This document shows, in pieces, positions 26,500-35,602 of a DNA stretch of 64,000 bases. The notes beneath the pieces are model-generated. The model ran no database searches, had not been told where the DNA came from, and saw only the letters and a program-made list of their open reading frames with translations. The position numbers were made by a program, and so were the translations under genes. Position 1 is the stretch's first letter; every line of letters begins with the position of its first letter. Source of the DNA: Terriglobia bacterium (GTDB lineage: Bacteria; Acidobacteriota; Terriglobia; Bryobacterales; UBA6623); the NCBI GenBank assembly GCA_009838515.1, contig VXRL01000003.1:1-64000 (forward strand). The letters are read 5' to 3'.

Positions 26500-28035
26500 G
26501 TGCCGAGAGTGGCGATAGCCGAATGCAAACAAGAGGTCGCGACGTTTGCGGCGGTCAAGAGCGGTTACGCAGACTTCGTGATTCGGAACGGCTCGGAACT
26601 GCTCGACTACCACGCCTCGGCGCAGGAAGAGGTGGGCGGCGCGCTCGGGGTTTTCGGCGCCTGCGAGCAGTGTGTGTTGGCCCCAACCTATAGCGCCAAG
26701 TCCATCGCGTCCGGGGGATTGCTCGCTGCGCCCGACTTTTCGCGCATCGCTGGGGAATTTCTGGAGAGTCTGGCTGGCGCTGGCCAAGTGGAGGGGGCGT
26801 ATTTCTCGCTGCACGGCGCGATGGCTGCCGAGGGTGAAGACGACCCCGAGGGCTTTCTGCTCAGCGAGAGCCGCAAGATCCTCGGAGACGATGTTCCAAT
26901 CGTCGTTTCGCTGGATCTCCACGCAATCTTGACGGACCGCATGTTGGAGTGCAGCGATGCAATAGTCGCCTACCACACGTACCCTCACATCGACTTCAGA
27001 CAGACCGGGGCGCGGGCAGCCAAGCTGCTCTTGGCAATCCTCTCGGGAGCGGCCCATCCGATAACGGCGCGCGTGCGGATTCCGATGCTCGTGCGCGGCG
27101 ACGAGTTGATCACGAAGACCGGGACCTTCGGCCAAGTCATTCGAGAGGCCGAGGAGTTCGAAACGCTGCGTGCCGGGCTCTCGGCAGGCGTGATCATCGG
27201 CAATCCGTTCACCGATGTGCCCGATTTGCGATCGAACAGCTTCGCGGTGGCGAACGGTGATCCGCAGCTTGCCGTTGGCCGAGCCATCAGGCTGGCGCGC
27301 CAAATGTGGGCCCATCGCCACGGCATGCAGGCGAAACTGACCGGCTTGGACGAGGCCGTGGCCCTAGCGGCCGAGACCGAGGGGACCGCCGTACTGATGG
27401 ACGCTGCCGACGCAACCAGTTCAGGTGCTTCAGGGGATGGCAATTCGATCGTCTGCGCGGCCGAGAAGGCGGGCTTCTCTGGGCGTCTGCTTGCTCCGAT
27501 TGTGGATGCACCTGCGGTGGCGAGCGCGTTTGCGGCAGGGGTCGGCGGGACGGTGAGGACCACGCTCGGTGGCGCGGTCGATCGCTCCCGGTTCCGTCCG
27601 CTTCCAGTCGAGGGTCGCGTCAAGCTTCTGTCGGATGGCCGATTCAGGAGCGAGTCTTTCCACAGCGAATGCCATGCTGGCCCCACAGCCGTGTTGGAGA
27701 GCGGTCGCCGCGTCTTCGTAGTCACGAGCCGGGCCGTCAACCTCTACGACCGGGCCCTGTTCTTGGAGCACGGACAGGACCCTCGTGCGTTCGACCTCGT
27801 CGTCGTCAAGTCACCGCACTGCGAGCCGCATATGTATCAACAGTGGTGTTCGCTGCTGGTCAGCGTTGACGCTCCCGGCGCCACCAGCGCCAACCTGCGC
27901 TCGCTTGGCCATGCAAACTGTCCCCGCCCGATCTTTCCACTGGACGAAATGCCAGACGACTTCCCCCTGAGAGTCGAAATCTACAGACGTGACCGCTCCA
28001 GGCTGGAGCGGACTCGGCACCGAGACTTGCGCTAG
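26500..28035 (+). CDS. M81 family metallopeptidase (MlrC-like)
   Basis: A 511-aa protein. The family N-terminus RVAIAECKQEVATF corresponds to the usual RIAIAGFxHETNTF. FSLHGAMAAEGEDDPEG, VSLDLHA, and YHTYPHIDFRQTG hold the His and Asp residues that bind zinc in MlrC, the enzyme that degrades linearised microcystin; the C-terminal domain has DAADATSSGASGDG. Bacterial M81 members are widespread and most act on unknown small peptides or amides. GTG 26500 is set by homology and by the CATAAT 6 nt upstream. Only 48 bp separate it from the Nramp-like transporter gene, so the pair is probably one transcription unit. Confidence 0.9.
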   Translation: MPRVAIAECKQEVATFAAVKSGYADFVIRNGSELLDYHASAQEEVGGALGVFGACEQCVLAPTYSAKSIASGGLLAAPDFSRIAGEFLESLAGAGQVEGAYFSLHGAMAAEGEDDPEGFLLSESRKILGDDVPIVVSLDLHAILTDRMLECSDAIVAYHTYPHIDFRQTGARAAKLLLAILSGAAHPITARVRIPMLVRGDELITKTGTFGQVIREAEEFETLRAGLSAGVIIGNPFTDVPDLRSNSFAVANGDPQLAVGRAIRLARQMWAHRHGMQAKLTGLDEAVALAAETEGTAVLMDAADATSSGASGDGNSIVCAAEKAGFSGRLLAPIVDAPAVASAFAAGVGGTVRTTLGGAVDRSRFRPLPVEGRVKLLSDGRFRSESFHSECHAGPTAVLESGRRVFVVTSRAVNLYDRALFLEHGQDPRAFDLVVVKSPHCEPHMYQQWCSLLVSVDAPGATSANLRSLGHANCPRPIFPLDEMPDDFPLRVEIYRRDRSRLERTRHRDLR

Positions 28036-28083
28036 GCTTTAGCCTGCGAGCGGTCAGTCGACGCAGCCCGCTCATAGCTATTC

Positions 28084-29712
28084 ATGGCGATCGCCGATCC
28101 GTATTCTCGGAGCGCGAGCGAATTCAAGGAGCCGCCGCGCGGCTTTCGCAAGACTCTGCGTCACCTTGGCCCCGGGATGATCCTCGCAGGGTCGGTGGTC
28201 GGATCTGGTGAGCTGATCATCACGACCAAGCTCGGAGCTCTTGCCGGCTTCGGATTGTTGTGGTTCGTCTTGCTGTCCTGCTTGGTCAAGATGGTCGTGC
28301 AGGCAGAGTTGGCGCGCTACACGATCGCCAGCGGTCAGACCTTCTTGCGGATTTTCAATGACCTGCCCGGACCCAGAGGAAGGCGCCCGGCATGGTTGAC
28401 TCTTCCTTGGATGGCGTGGTTCATGGTTGCTTGCGTCGTTGCCCTGGCGACGTTTATGAACCTAGGCGCAGAAGCGCGGACGCCAGGTGCGGCATGCGGT
28501 CTCGGTGCTGGGGTGATTGCGGTTAGCTTCGCTGGCGCTTCCTTCACTGGGGTCCTTCGCCGACGTCGGCCCAGCCTCAGGTCTGAGAGTCAGGCTCGGC
28601 CGACCATGAACTGGTTCACTTGGCTTTGGCTTGGAACCAAGCTTCTGGTCTTCGTGAACTCGGCTGCCATTCTCGGCGGGACTGGGCAGGTGCTCGAGAT
28701 GGTGTTTCCCGGGCTGCTCGGCGAGGGGGGAGCCCGGTACTGGTCGATCTTGCTCGCTTTGGTGTGTGGTGGGCTGCTGATAGTCGGCACGTACGCCTCG
28801 CTGGAGAAGATATTGGTGACCTTGGTCTCGTCTTTCACTCTCGTCACCGTTGTCTGCACGGGCATGTTGCATCGAACAGATTTCGCCGTCGGGTGGTCGG
28901 ACCTTGCGAGCGGGCTGTCGCTCGGCCTGCCGCCGGAAATGACGACGACCCTGGTTCTGACTGCCCTGGCCATGTACTCGGGCACGGGCGTGTCGTTCGG
29001 CGAGATGTGGAATTACACCTATTGGTGCGTAGAGAAAGGCTACGCCCGTTCGGTCGGCGAACCTGAGCCCGGCCCGGCTTGGGCCCGTCGGGCGCGGGGC
29101 TGGATTCGCGTGATGTACACCGATGCGGCGGTGACCATGGCTGTCTACACCGCAAGCACGATTTGCTTCTACATCTTGGGCGCCGCGATCCTGAATGTGC
29201 AGGGACTGGATCCAGACGGTCGCGAGACGCTCTCTGTGCTGAGTTCGATTTTCACCGACGGTCTCGGGCCTCAGGCCGCCGGGCTGTTCATGGTTGGGGC
29301 CTTCTTCGTCTTGGTAAGCACCGTGCTTTCTGGCGCTGCAGGCGCCAGCCGCATGCTAGCCGATGTAATGGGATTGATCGGGTTGATCGACGCATCCGAC
29401 TATTCTGTTCGGCTCCGGTACATTCGGATCTTCGTAGTGGTGGCGCTCGCGTTCTACTGCATCGCCTATTGGCTCTTTGAGAACCCGCCCCAGATGTTGC
29501 TCGTGACAAGTAGCCTGATTGCTGCCGTGATGTATCCGGTGCTCGGCTTGGGCACGCTCTATCTGCGCCACCGCAAAGTCGACGCACGAATAACTCCCAG
29601 CCGGCCTACGACGGCTTGGCTATGGGTCTGCGGGCTGATTCTAACCGTAGTTTCGCCGACAGGGATTCTACTGGCGATTGCCATCGGAGCTGGCTGGATC
29701 GGCTTCGGCTAG
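28084..29712 (+). CDS. Nramp-superfamily membrane transporter lacking the DPGN metal motif
   Basis: A 542-aa protein with about 11-12 membrane segments and the LeuT/Nramp fold. The opening is LGPGMILAGSVVGSGELIIT: at the TM1 break, where true Nramp metal carriers have DPGN, this protein has GSGE. At the TM6 break, where Nramp has A-x-x-MPHN, it reads YSGTGVSFGEMWNYTYW. Both metal-ligand motifs are therefore missing, so Mn/Fe transport is doubtful. It belongs to a divergent bacterial branch often labelled Nramp in databases. Probably cotranscribed with the M81 peptidase, suggesting uptake or export of that enzyme's substrate or product. This role is inference. Confidence 0.85.
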   Translation: MAIADPYSRSASEFKEPPRGFRKTLRHLGPGMILAGSVVGSGELIITTKLGALAGFGLLWFVLLSCLVKMVVQAELARYTIASGQTFLRIFNDLPGPRGRRPAWLTLPWMAWFMVACVVALATFMNLGAEARTPGAACGLGAGVIAVSFAGASFTGVLRRRRPSLRSESQARPTMNWFTWLWLGTKLLVFVNSAAILGGTGQVLEMVFPGLLGEGGARYWSILLALVCGGLLIVGTYASLEKILVTLVSSFTLVTVVCTGMLHRTDFAVGWSDLASGLSLGLPPEMTTTLVLTALAMYSGTGVSFGEMWNYTYWCVEKGYARSVGEPEPGPAWARRARGWIRVMYTDAAVTMAVYTASTICFYILGAAILNVQGLDPDGRETLSVLSSIFTDGLGPQAAGLFMVGAFFVLVSTVLSGAAGASRMLADVMGLIGLIDASDYSVRLRYIRIFVVVALAFYCIAYWLFENPPQMLLVTSSLIAAVMYPVLGLGTLYLRHRKVDARITPSRPTTAWLWVCGLILTVVSPTGILLAIAIGAGWIGFG

Positions 29713-29736
29713 GCGATCCTGCCCGACAAGGATCGC
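29713..29736 (+). terminator. Perfect hairpin directly after the Nramp-like gene
   Basis: GCGATCCT and AGGATCGC form an 8-bp perfect stem around an 8-nt loop, beginning right after the TAG stop. It lies between convergent genes. No U tract follows, so termination is plausible but unproven. Confidence 0.45.
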
Positions 29737-29792
29737 GAGGTGGACCCTTCGAGACCAGTCTCCGCCAGGACTGTCGGCTAGGCTCGATGACT

Positions 29793-31289
29793 TCAGGCTT
29801 CCACGAATAGCCTAGAGAGGCGCTCGACCTCGGCAGGCTTGGCTTCGGCGATGTTCTCGTCTTCGGACGGGTCGGCTTCGCGGTCGAACAATTGCCGGGG
29901 CTCCGAGCCGAATCCCTCTACCAGCTTGTAGCGTTGGTCCTGCACGAATCGCCACGGTCCGTACCTATTGGTCAGCGCCGACCGCGAGTAGTCCCGGTGG
30001 TGTTCCGTTGCGCTCTCCAACAGCGGACGCAATGATCGGCCGTCTTGGTATTCCAGAGTTCCAGCCTCGGCGTAGTCCATGAACGTGGCGGTCACGTCGA
30101 TCAGGCTCGCCATCGCCTGGCTCGCCGCCCCGCTGCGCATGCCCGGCCCGGCAATGCTAAGCGGCACGCCCGCGGAAGGCTGGTGCGGTAAGCTCTTGCC
30201 CCACAGTCCGTGGTCGCCGAGCATTTCTCCGTGGTCGCTGGAATATACGATCACGGTATCGGCGTAGTCCCCGCGCTGCTTGAGCGTCTCCACAAACACG
30301 CCTAGCCAGCGGTCGATGTTCTCGATCATGGCCGCGTAGTTCTGCCGGATTCGAATGTGCTGTTCCGGCGGTATCGGTCCTGGGTAGCGGTGTGGCTGTT
30401 GGAAGCCGTCGACCAGCCTGTCCGGGCCGCGATAGCGGCTCGCCATGCTCGCCGTGATGTCCATGGGAGGATGGGGCCCGACAAAGTTCAGCACCAGGTG
30501 CCACGGCTTTCCGTCCGGTGCCCGGTCCAGGAGTTCCAGGCCGTTTCGGGCTATCCAGTTGTCGCAGTAGGCCTCGTCCGGGATGGCGACGGGATCGGTC
30601 TCGCCCCACCAAGTCTCGCGGCTCAGCAGTTCGTCCAGCTCCGGGCCGGGATTGCTCCTGTCGATCTGGTTCCACTTGACGATTCCCAAGCGCTGCAGCT
30701 CCCCGGCCCATTGCGCCCCGAGCGGAGGTTCCAAAGAGTCGAGGTAGGCATAGTACGGATCCTTCGGGCCGACCGGATCTGATCGGTAGGCGCTTGCACC
30801 GCCGCCCTTGCCGCCGTTGTCTATCAGGTCAGAGAAGCCCCACGCATCCATGCTGCCCCTGCCGTCGAGGCCCCAGGCGTAGTCCCCCTTGTGCAGGTCC
30901 AGCTTGCCGCAGCCCATCACGTGATACCCACTCTCGCGCAGGGCCTTGTAGTAGGTGGTCCGAGCTACCGGGAAGTTCTGGCTGTTGTTCGCCACCTCGC
31001 AGCGCTCGTATACGCTGCCCGAGGCGAGGCAGGCGCGCGACGGGCCGCAGACCGGGGAGTCGACTACGGCGTTGGGGAACGAGACTCCCCGCGCGGACAA
31101 GCGATCCAGGTTGGGTGTCGGAACGGGCACGGCGGGATTCTGCCCCACCCAGTCAAAGCGGTGCTGGTCCGGGAAGAAGAACAGAAAGTTGGGGCGGGTT
31201 ACCTTGCGCGGGCCGGGCTGTGTCTGGCACCCTGCCAGCGCGGATAGCCCACTGGCCCCGGCTAGGAAGGCTCGACGGGTGGGTTGCAT
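29793..31289 (-). CDS. Sulfatase, Tat-exported lipoprotein
   Basis: A 498-aa sulfatase. The N-terminus combines a twin-arginine signal (TRRAFLAGASGLSALAGC) with a lipobox Cys at residue 21, so it is probably exported folded and anchored by lipid. PNFLFFFPDQHR gives the first metal ligands; the formylglycine motif is CGPSR at residues 81-85. YSSDHGEMLGDHGLWGK is the second metal site. The DQ and GEMLGDHGL pattern resembles choline-sulfatase or heparan-type sulfatases more than the arylsulfatase at 17886. Start ATG 31289 is 9 nt after TATACT. Substrate unknown. Confidence 0.93.
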   Translation of the reverse strand: MQPTRRAFLAGASGLSALAGCQTQPGPRKVTRPNFLFFFPDQHRFDWVGQNPAVPVPTPNLDRLSARGVSFPNAVVDSPVCGPSRACLASGSVYERCEVANNSQNFPVARTTYYKALRESGYHVMGCGKLDLHKGDYAWGLDGRGSMDAWGFSDLIDNGGKGGGASAYRSDPVGPKDPYYAYLDSLEPPLGAQWAGELQRLGIVKWNQIDRSNPGPELDELLSRETWWGETDPVAIPDEAYCDNWIARNGLELLDRAPDGKPWHLVLNFVGPHPPMDITASMASRYRGPDRLVDGFQQPHRYPGPIPPEQHIRIRQNYAAMIENIDRWLGVFVETLKQRGDYADTVIVYSSDHGEMLGDHGLWGKSLPHQPSAGVPLSIAGPGMRSGAASQAMASLIDVTATFMDYAEAGTLEYQDGRSLRPLLESATEHHRDYSRSALTNRYGPWRFVQDQRYKLVEGFGSEPRQLFDREADPSEDENIAEAKPAEVERLSRLFVEA

Positions 31290-31298
31290 AGCGCTGCC

Positions 31299-31304
31299 AG
31301 TATA
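31299..31304 (-). promoter_or_regulatory. -10-like TATACT, near-leaderless position for the Tat sulfatase
   Basis: On the minus strand TATACT lies 9 nt before ATG 31289; no Shine-Dalgarno lies between. Confidence 0.38.
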
Positions 31305-31532
31305 CGCCCGCCTACGCGCCGTCCCGCCCACGCGACCACTAGATCCGTAACCTGCGCGAGAATTTGGGCGCAACTTCGACAGGCGTGGGAGTACGCTTCC
31401 CGAGCCTCTCGACTCTGGCCTGTCCTCCGGCGGAGGCACGATCGAAAACGACCCAGAAACAGATGTTGGAGGACTCAGCTCGACTCGTTCCGGGGCGGAA
31501 CGAAGCGCGACCCTTGCCTGAGAACTGCCCCG

Positions 31533-31898
31533 CTAATTCTGCCGGGGCCTCTGGGCCAAGCCCAGCAATGCTGCTCCCTCGAAAGCCTTGGAGTCGGCCC
31601 CGGCCGCCTTGACCTCTTCGAGTTTGCTCTTCTGCTCGGCGTTCAGCAACGCCATCAGCTTCGCGGTGATCGCCGCGCGCCATTCCCTGCGAGCTCGCCC
31701 TTGGGTGCCTTCGGGGGGCCGCTCCCTGCGAATCTCTCGGATCTTGGCGACCTGATCCTGTTCCAGACCGATCGCCTTAACCGCCTCGTTTATGGCCTCG
31801 CGACGCTGCTGTGCCTTCGGGTTGGCCTGCCCGTAGGCGGTCACGGACGCCACCAGAAGCGCGAACGCTGCAAGCATGAACTGCTTCCTGTTGATCAT
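31533..31898 (-). CDS. Small exported Spy/CpxP-like (LTxxQ-type) protein
   Basis: A 121-aa protein with a Sec signal peptide (residues 1-24, ending AYG-QAN). The mature part is all helical and charged, with two LTxxQ-like motifs: IGLEQDQVAKIREIRRER and LNAEQKSKLEEV, as in Spy and CpxP periplasmic chaperones. A strong ribosome-binding region (GAAGAAGG) precedes ATG 31898. A perfect inverted repeat lies in the leader at 31942-31959. Spy-like proteins protect periplasmic proteins or sense envelope stress. Here the function is inferred from length and motif only. Confidence 0.65.
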   Translation of the reverse strand: MINRKQFMLAAFALLVASVTAYGQANPKAQQRREAINEAVKAIGLEQDQVAKIREIRRERPPEGTQGRARREWRAAITAKLMALLNAEQKSKLEEVKAAGADSKAFEGAALLGLAQRPRQN

Positions 31899-32215
31899 GG
31901 TTTGGTCCTTCTTCCTCTGTGGGACACAACAGTCTCGCTGGTTCCGCTCATTGGCGGAAAGGGGTGTTTACATTATGTTAGGCGATTGCACGTGGCCGAG
32001 CGCTACCAGTCTTGTAAACTTCAGTTCAAACGTCGCGGCCGAGGCCACCTGCGATTCGGACTCCGGGGCGCGCAATGGCTTCCCGGCTCCGGAAACGGAA
32101 CGTCCCTCGCTGTTGAAGGGAGGTCGCACGAGGCACGATTGGCGGTGCTTGACTGCCGCGCTGGGTGGAGGGCGTCAGATGCCTTGCAGTCTGGAGCTTC
32201 GAGCCAGACGCCGAG
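31899..32215. other. Intergenic region upstream of the Spy-like gene
   Basis: About 317 bp containing the leader and probable promoter of the Spy-like gene. An AT-rich patch at 31964-31982 includes CATAAT on the minus strand, a likely -10 box. No gene was recognised; open frames on the plus strand are antisense translations without domains. Confidence 0.5.
31942..31959. repeat. Inverted repeat in the leader of the Spy-like gene
   Basis: TTCCGC-TCATTG-GCGGAA is a perfect 6-bp dyad with a 6-nt centre, 44 nt before the start codon. It could be an operator or a leader hairpin. Confidence 0.35.
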
Positions 32216-33463
32216 TCACAGGCAGGCCGCCGGCATTCCCATAACGCGCGGGCTGTAGAGCCGGGGGTGCTCGTCGTTGTTGACTACAACTCCTAGGCGA
32301 CAGTCATGCTGGTCCATGAAATCATGGATCGCGCGCAGTTCTCGGGAGCGGACGGTCTGGCCATGCTTGATTTCGATCGGAATCGTTCCAAATCTACCTT
32401 CTAGCACTAGGTCGACTTCAGCCCCGTTGGCAGTCCGGTAGTGGGAATACTCGCACGGAATCCCGGCGGCTCCCAGACCCCGGAGGATCTGCTCGACGAT
32501 CATCCCCTCCCATGAACGGCCCATCTGCGGGTGTCCCAGCAGCAGGTCGAGATCACTGATTCGCAAGAGGTGATGCAGCAGGCCAGAGTCCCGCAGATAT
32601 CCGCGCGGCCTCTTGACCACACGCCTAAGTGCGGTCTGCGTGAAGGCGGGGACTGTCCTCCAGAGAAAGGAGCCATCTGCAATCTCAAAGTAGTCCCGCG
32701 CAGTTGGCTGCGAGACGCCAAGAGCCCGCCCGACCTCGGAGTAGTTGAGAATCGTGCCGGAAAGGCCCGCAAGCGACTGGATGAATCCGCGGAAGCGATT
32801 GCGGTTCAGGCCTGGGAACAGCGCGCCGATATCACGGTGCAGGTAGGTCTGGACGTACTGCTCCATCCAGACTTGTCGGAATCGGCCTCCACCCTCGACC
32901 CAGGGTTGCGGAAACCCGCCCCAGAGCCAATACTCGTGAAGCGCCTCAATCGCGGATCTGGGCCGCAACTGGTTCACGAACCGCTCTGGCCCCCACTCTT
33001 CGACCAGTCCCTCGAAAAAGGGGCTGGATGTTTGTTCAAGAGCCTCTGAAAGAGAAAAGGGACCCATCTCGATCAGGCCGATCCGTCCCGCCAAGCTCTC
33101 TGAAATCCCCCGCGTGAGTTGCGGAGAACTAGAACCTGTGATGACGAACCTCCCCGGCCGGGACCTGTCGGCGTCGATCGAGACGCGCAACGCCTGGAAC
33201 AGAGCAGGGTATGCTTGGGCTTCGTCGATCACCACCTTGTCGGGATGCAGCCGGAAGAACAAGTCGGGATCGCGCGAGATCGCTTCGAAGTCGGATTGCC
33301 TTTCCAGGTCGAAGCGCGTCCAGTTCGCGCCCAGTTCCCCAAGCAGCGTGGTCTTCCCGCACTGCCTGGGCCCGATCAGTCCGACGCAAGGAAAATAGCC
33401 GAGGTACTCGTGAAGCAACGCCGTGTAATGGCGCGGCATAATACCATGCTGTTTCAAACCCAT
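32216..33463 (-). CDS. AAA+ ATPase with C-terminal DUF4143 domain
   Basis: A 415-aa protein of the AAA_14-DUF4143 family. Walker A is GPRQCGKTTLL; Walker B is KVVIDEAQAYPALF; sensor-like ITGSSSPQLTRGISESLAGR follows. The C-terminal part has the DUF4143 nuclease-like features GAEVDLVLEGRFGTIPIEIKHG, an ExD...E-x-K pattern of the PD-(D/E)XK type. These single genes are patchily distributed and their role is unclear; toxin, defence and housekeeping roles have been suggested. Start uncertain: a consensus TATAAT at 33477-33482 (minus strand) overlaps ATG 33478, so ATG 33463 or ATG 33439 is more likely. Confidence 0.85.
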   Translation of the reverse strand: MGLKQHGIMPRHYTALLHEYLGYFPCVGLIGPRQCGKTTLLGELGANWTRFDLERQSDFEAISRDPDLFFRLHPDKVVIDEAQAYPALFQALRVSIDADRSRPGRFVITGSSSPQLTRGISESLAGRIGLIEMGPFSLSEALEQTSSPFFEGLVEEWGPERFVNQLRPRSAIEALHEYWLWGGFPQPWVEGGGRFRQVWMEQYVQTYLHRDIGALFPGLNRNRFRGFIQSLAGLSGTILNYSEVGRALGVSQPTARDYFEIADGSFLWRTVPAFTQTALRRVVKRPRGYLRDSGLLHHLLRISDLDLLLGHPQMGRSWEGMIVEQILRGLGAAGIPCEYSHYRTANGAEVDLVLEGRFGTIPIEIKHGQTVRSRELRAIHDFMDQHDCRLGVVVNNDEHPRLYSPRVMGMPAACL

Positions 33464-33476
33464 ACTTTGAAATTGC

Positions 33477-33482
33477 ATTATA
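33477..33482 (-). promoter_or_regulatory. Consensus -10 box TATAAT for the AAA ATPase gene
   Basis: TATAAT on the minus strand is 13 nt from ATG 33463. A transcript from it would begin after the alternative start at 33478. Confidence 0.4.
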
Positions 33483-33641
33483 CATGGCCGGGCAGTATCT
33501 GTTGCGTGTTCCGAAGATCCGACCTTCGCAGCACGACACACGAGAGGGCCTAGGCCAGCCGTCACTTGTCGGCCGTCGGGCTGTGCCCCGCCGCCACAGC
33601 CCCGGTTCCGATCTGGACGAACGATGCGAAAGCTGACGCGC

Positions 33642-33647
33642 TATGAT
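33642..33647 (+). promoter_or_regulatory. -10-like TATGAT, leaderless position for the Fe-S oxidoreductase gene
   Basis: TATGAT ends 8 nt before GTG 33656; no Shine-Dalgarno is present. Confidence 0.42.
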
Positions 33648-33655
33648 CCAATGCT

Positions 33656-35572
33656 GTGATCGAAGTCGCGGTCTTAGTCCTCGCTACGTTGGCGAGCGTC
33701 GGCTATTTCTGCTCGACAGTCGCCAAGCGCTTGTCTCCGATGCTTCGCGCTAGGGAGCGCAACCTAGCGTTCGACCGCCTGGGCATGCGGCTTTGGACTG
33801 TGTTCGCGGAGGTCGTGCTGCAGACCCGCGTCATTCGGGAGCGGCCCTTGGCTGGCGTGCTTCACGCCTTGGTGATGTGGGGGTTTTTCGCCTTTGCTTG
33901 GGTCAGCTTCGAGCACTTTGCCGTCGGCTTGACCGGTTTCGAGCCTCCCGCCGCCGGGCATTCCTGGTATTCGGCCTTTGCTGGCGGCTGGGCCATCGCC
34001 GTGCTGGTGGGCATCGTGGGCTTGAGCTTCCGCCGCTTCGTATTGCGCCCGCAGGCGCTGGGCGACCGCGTTTCGCTGACCTCGGCACTGGTGGCCACGC
34101 TCATCGCTGTGCTGATGGTGACGTATCTGGCCGATTGGCGCTTGGTCCAAGCCGGCTCGGCCGCCTGGAAGGCGAATTGGTGGGCGCATACGGCGGCGCT
34201 GCTCGGCATGCTTTGGCTGATACCGAATTCCAAGCACCTGCATCTCCTGCTGGGGCCGGTGGCGATCTTCTTCCGCGGCGAGGCGACCAGTTCCTTGCGC
34301 GCGCTGCGCGATGACGATGACGACGATTTCGGCATGCTGTCCTTCTCGGACCTGTCTCAGAAGGATGTCTTGGACGTGAATTCTTGCGTGGAGTGCGGGC
34401 GCTGTACGGATAGCTGCCCGGCGAACTTGATCGGCGGCTCTCTCGATCCGAAGCAGATCGTGCTTCAACTCCAGCGCGGCTTGCTGGAGGGCGGCGATGT
34501 CATCGCTGCTGGCGCGGAGGCGGTGGCCAGGGGCGAGGCCTGGATCAGCGAGGAGGATCTGTATCAGTGCTTCACTTGCGGGGCCTGCGAGCAAGCCTGC
34601 CCCGTGGGCATCGAGCACGTCGGCTTGAAGATCCTAGACCTGCGACGCGGGCTGGTAAGCGAAGGGCGAACCGCCAACGACAAGCTGTCGGACATGTTCA
34701 CAACGATGGAGCGCTCCCCGCACAACGCTTGGGGCGCCTCCCAACAGGTGCGCCGCAAGCTCTTGGAGTCAGCCAGCCTGCCAATCTACGAAGCGCGGAC
34801 GGAGTGGCTGTTGTGGCTGGGCTGCGGCTGCAACTACGACCCTCATGGCCAGCAGGTCGTCAAGGCGATGCAGCGGATCCTCGACACCGCCGGAGTCTCG
34901 TGGGGAGTGCTTGCTTCCGAGAGCTGCTGCGGCGAGCCGGCCCGCCGGGCCGGCAACGAGTACCTCTACATGGAACTCTCCGAGCGATTGATCTCTGAGT
35001 TCCGATCCAAGGGCGTTCGCAAACTCGTGACCTGCGACCCGCACTGCGCTCGCATGTTCGATGTGGACTACCGGCAGTCAGACGACTTCAAGGATCTTGG
35101 AATCGAGGTGGTGCATCACACCGAGTTGCTCGCGGACCTGGTTGGAGCGCTGCCATTGGAGCGCGCCACAACGAAAGTCACCTTGCATGATCCCTGCTAT
35201 CTAGCCCGCGGGCGGGGAGTCGTGGATGAGCCTCGTGAGGTTCTCAGTGCGGCTGCCACTGAACTCGTAGAGATGCGCCACAACGCAGCCCATACTTTCT
35301 GCTGCGGCGCTGGAGGAGCCCAGCTCTACATCGCTGACGACAGTGTCGAACTGCCGGGTGGGCGCGTCAATTACAAGCGTTTCGAGGAAGCGCAGCAGAC
35401 TGGTGCCGACACGATCGCAGTCGCATGTCCTTATTGCCCGATCATGCTCAAGGACGCCGCCGGACAGGCTGGCGCCGAGGACATTCGCGTTCTTGACGTC
35501 GCCGAATTGGTCGCCGAAGCGTTGCCGGCTTCGGCACCGCAGGTCGAATCCGGGCCTGCCTCAGCTTCGTAG
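33656..35572 (+). CDS. Membrane Fe-S oxidoreductase (HdrDE/GlpC-like, CCG domains)
   Basis: A 638-aa fusion. Residues 1-215 are a cytochrome-b-like NarI/HdrE membrane domain with five to six segments and His residues for heme (LHALVMWGFFAF, FEHFAVGL, KHLHLLLGP). Residues about 240-320 are a dicluster ferredoxin: CVECGRCTDSCPAN and CFTCGACEQACPVG, two [4Fe-4S] sites. Two CCG domains follow: LGCGCNYDP with SCCGEPARRAGNE, and HDPCYLARGRGVVDEPREVL with FCCGAGGAQLY. Relatives link electron-transfer flavoprotein, lactate or glycolate oxidation, or heterodisulfide chemistry to membrane quinones. No etfAB gene is adjacent, so the partner is unknown. GTG start at 33656. Confidence 0.9.
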   Translation: MIEVAVLVLATLASVGYFCSTVAKRLSPMLRARERNLAFDRLGMRLWTVFAEVVLQTRVIRERPLAGVLHALVMWGFFAFAWVSFEHFAVGLTGFEPPAAGHSWYSAFAGGWAIAVLVGIVGLSFRRFVLRPQALGDRVSLTSALVATLIAVLMVTYLADWRLVQAGSAAWKANWWAHTAALLGMLWLIPNSKHLHLLLGPVAIFFRGEATSSLRALRDDDDDDFGMLSFSDLSQKDVLDVNSCVECGRCTDSCPANLIGGSLDPKQIVLQLQRGLLEGGDVIAAGAEAVARGEAWISEEDLYQCFTCGACEQACPVGIEHVGLKILDLRRGLVSEGRTANDKLSDMFTTMERSPHNAWGASQQVRRKLLESASLPIYEARTEWLLWLGCGCNYDPHGQQVVKAMQRILDTAGVSWGVLASESCCGEPARRAGNEYLYMELSERLISEFRSKGVRKLVTCDPHCARMFDVDYRQSDDFKDLGIEVVHHTELLADLVGALPLERATTKVTLHDPCYLARGRGVVDEPREVLSAAATELVEMRHNAAHTFCCGAGGAQLYIADDSVELPGGRVNYKRFEEAQQTGADTIAVACPYCPIMLKDAAGQAGAEDIRVLDVAELVAEALPASAPQVESGPASAS

Positions 35573-35602
35573 CGGCTGTCTGGCCGCCGCCCGGTCAAGC
35601 CC

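Noticed and set aside
31284..32258. 324-aa plus-strand frame
   Set aside because: Antisense to the Spy-like gene and the AAA gene end, with no domain.
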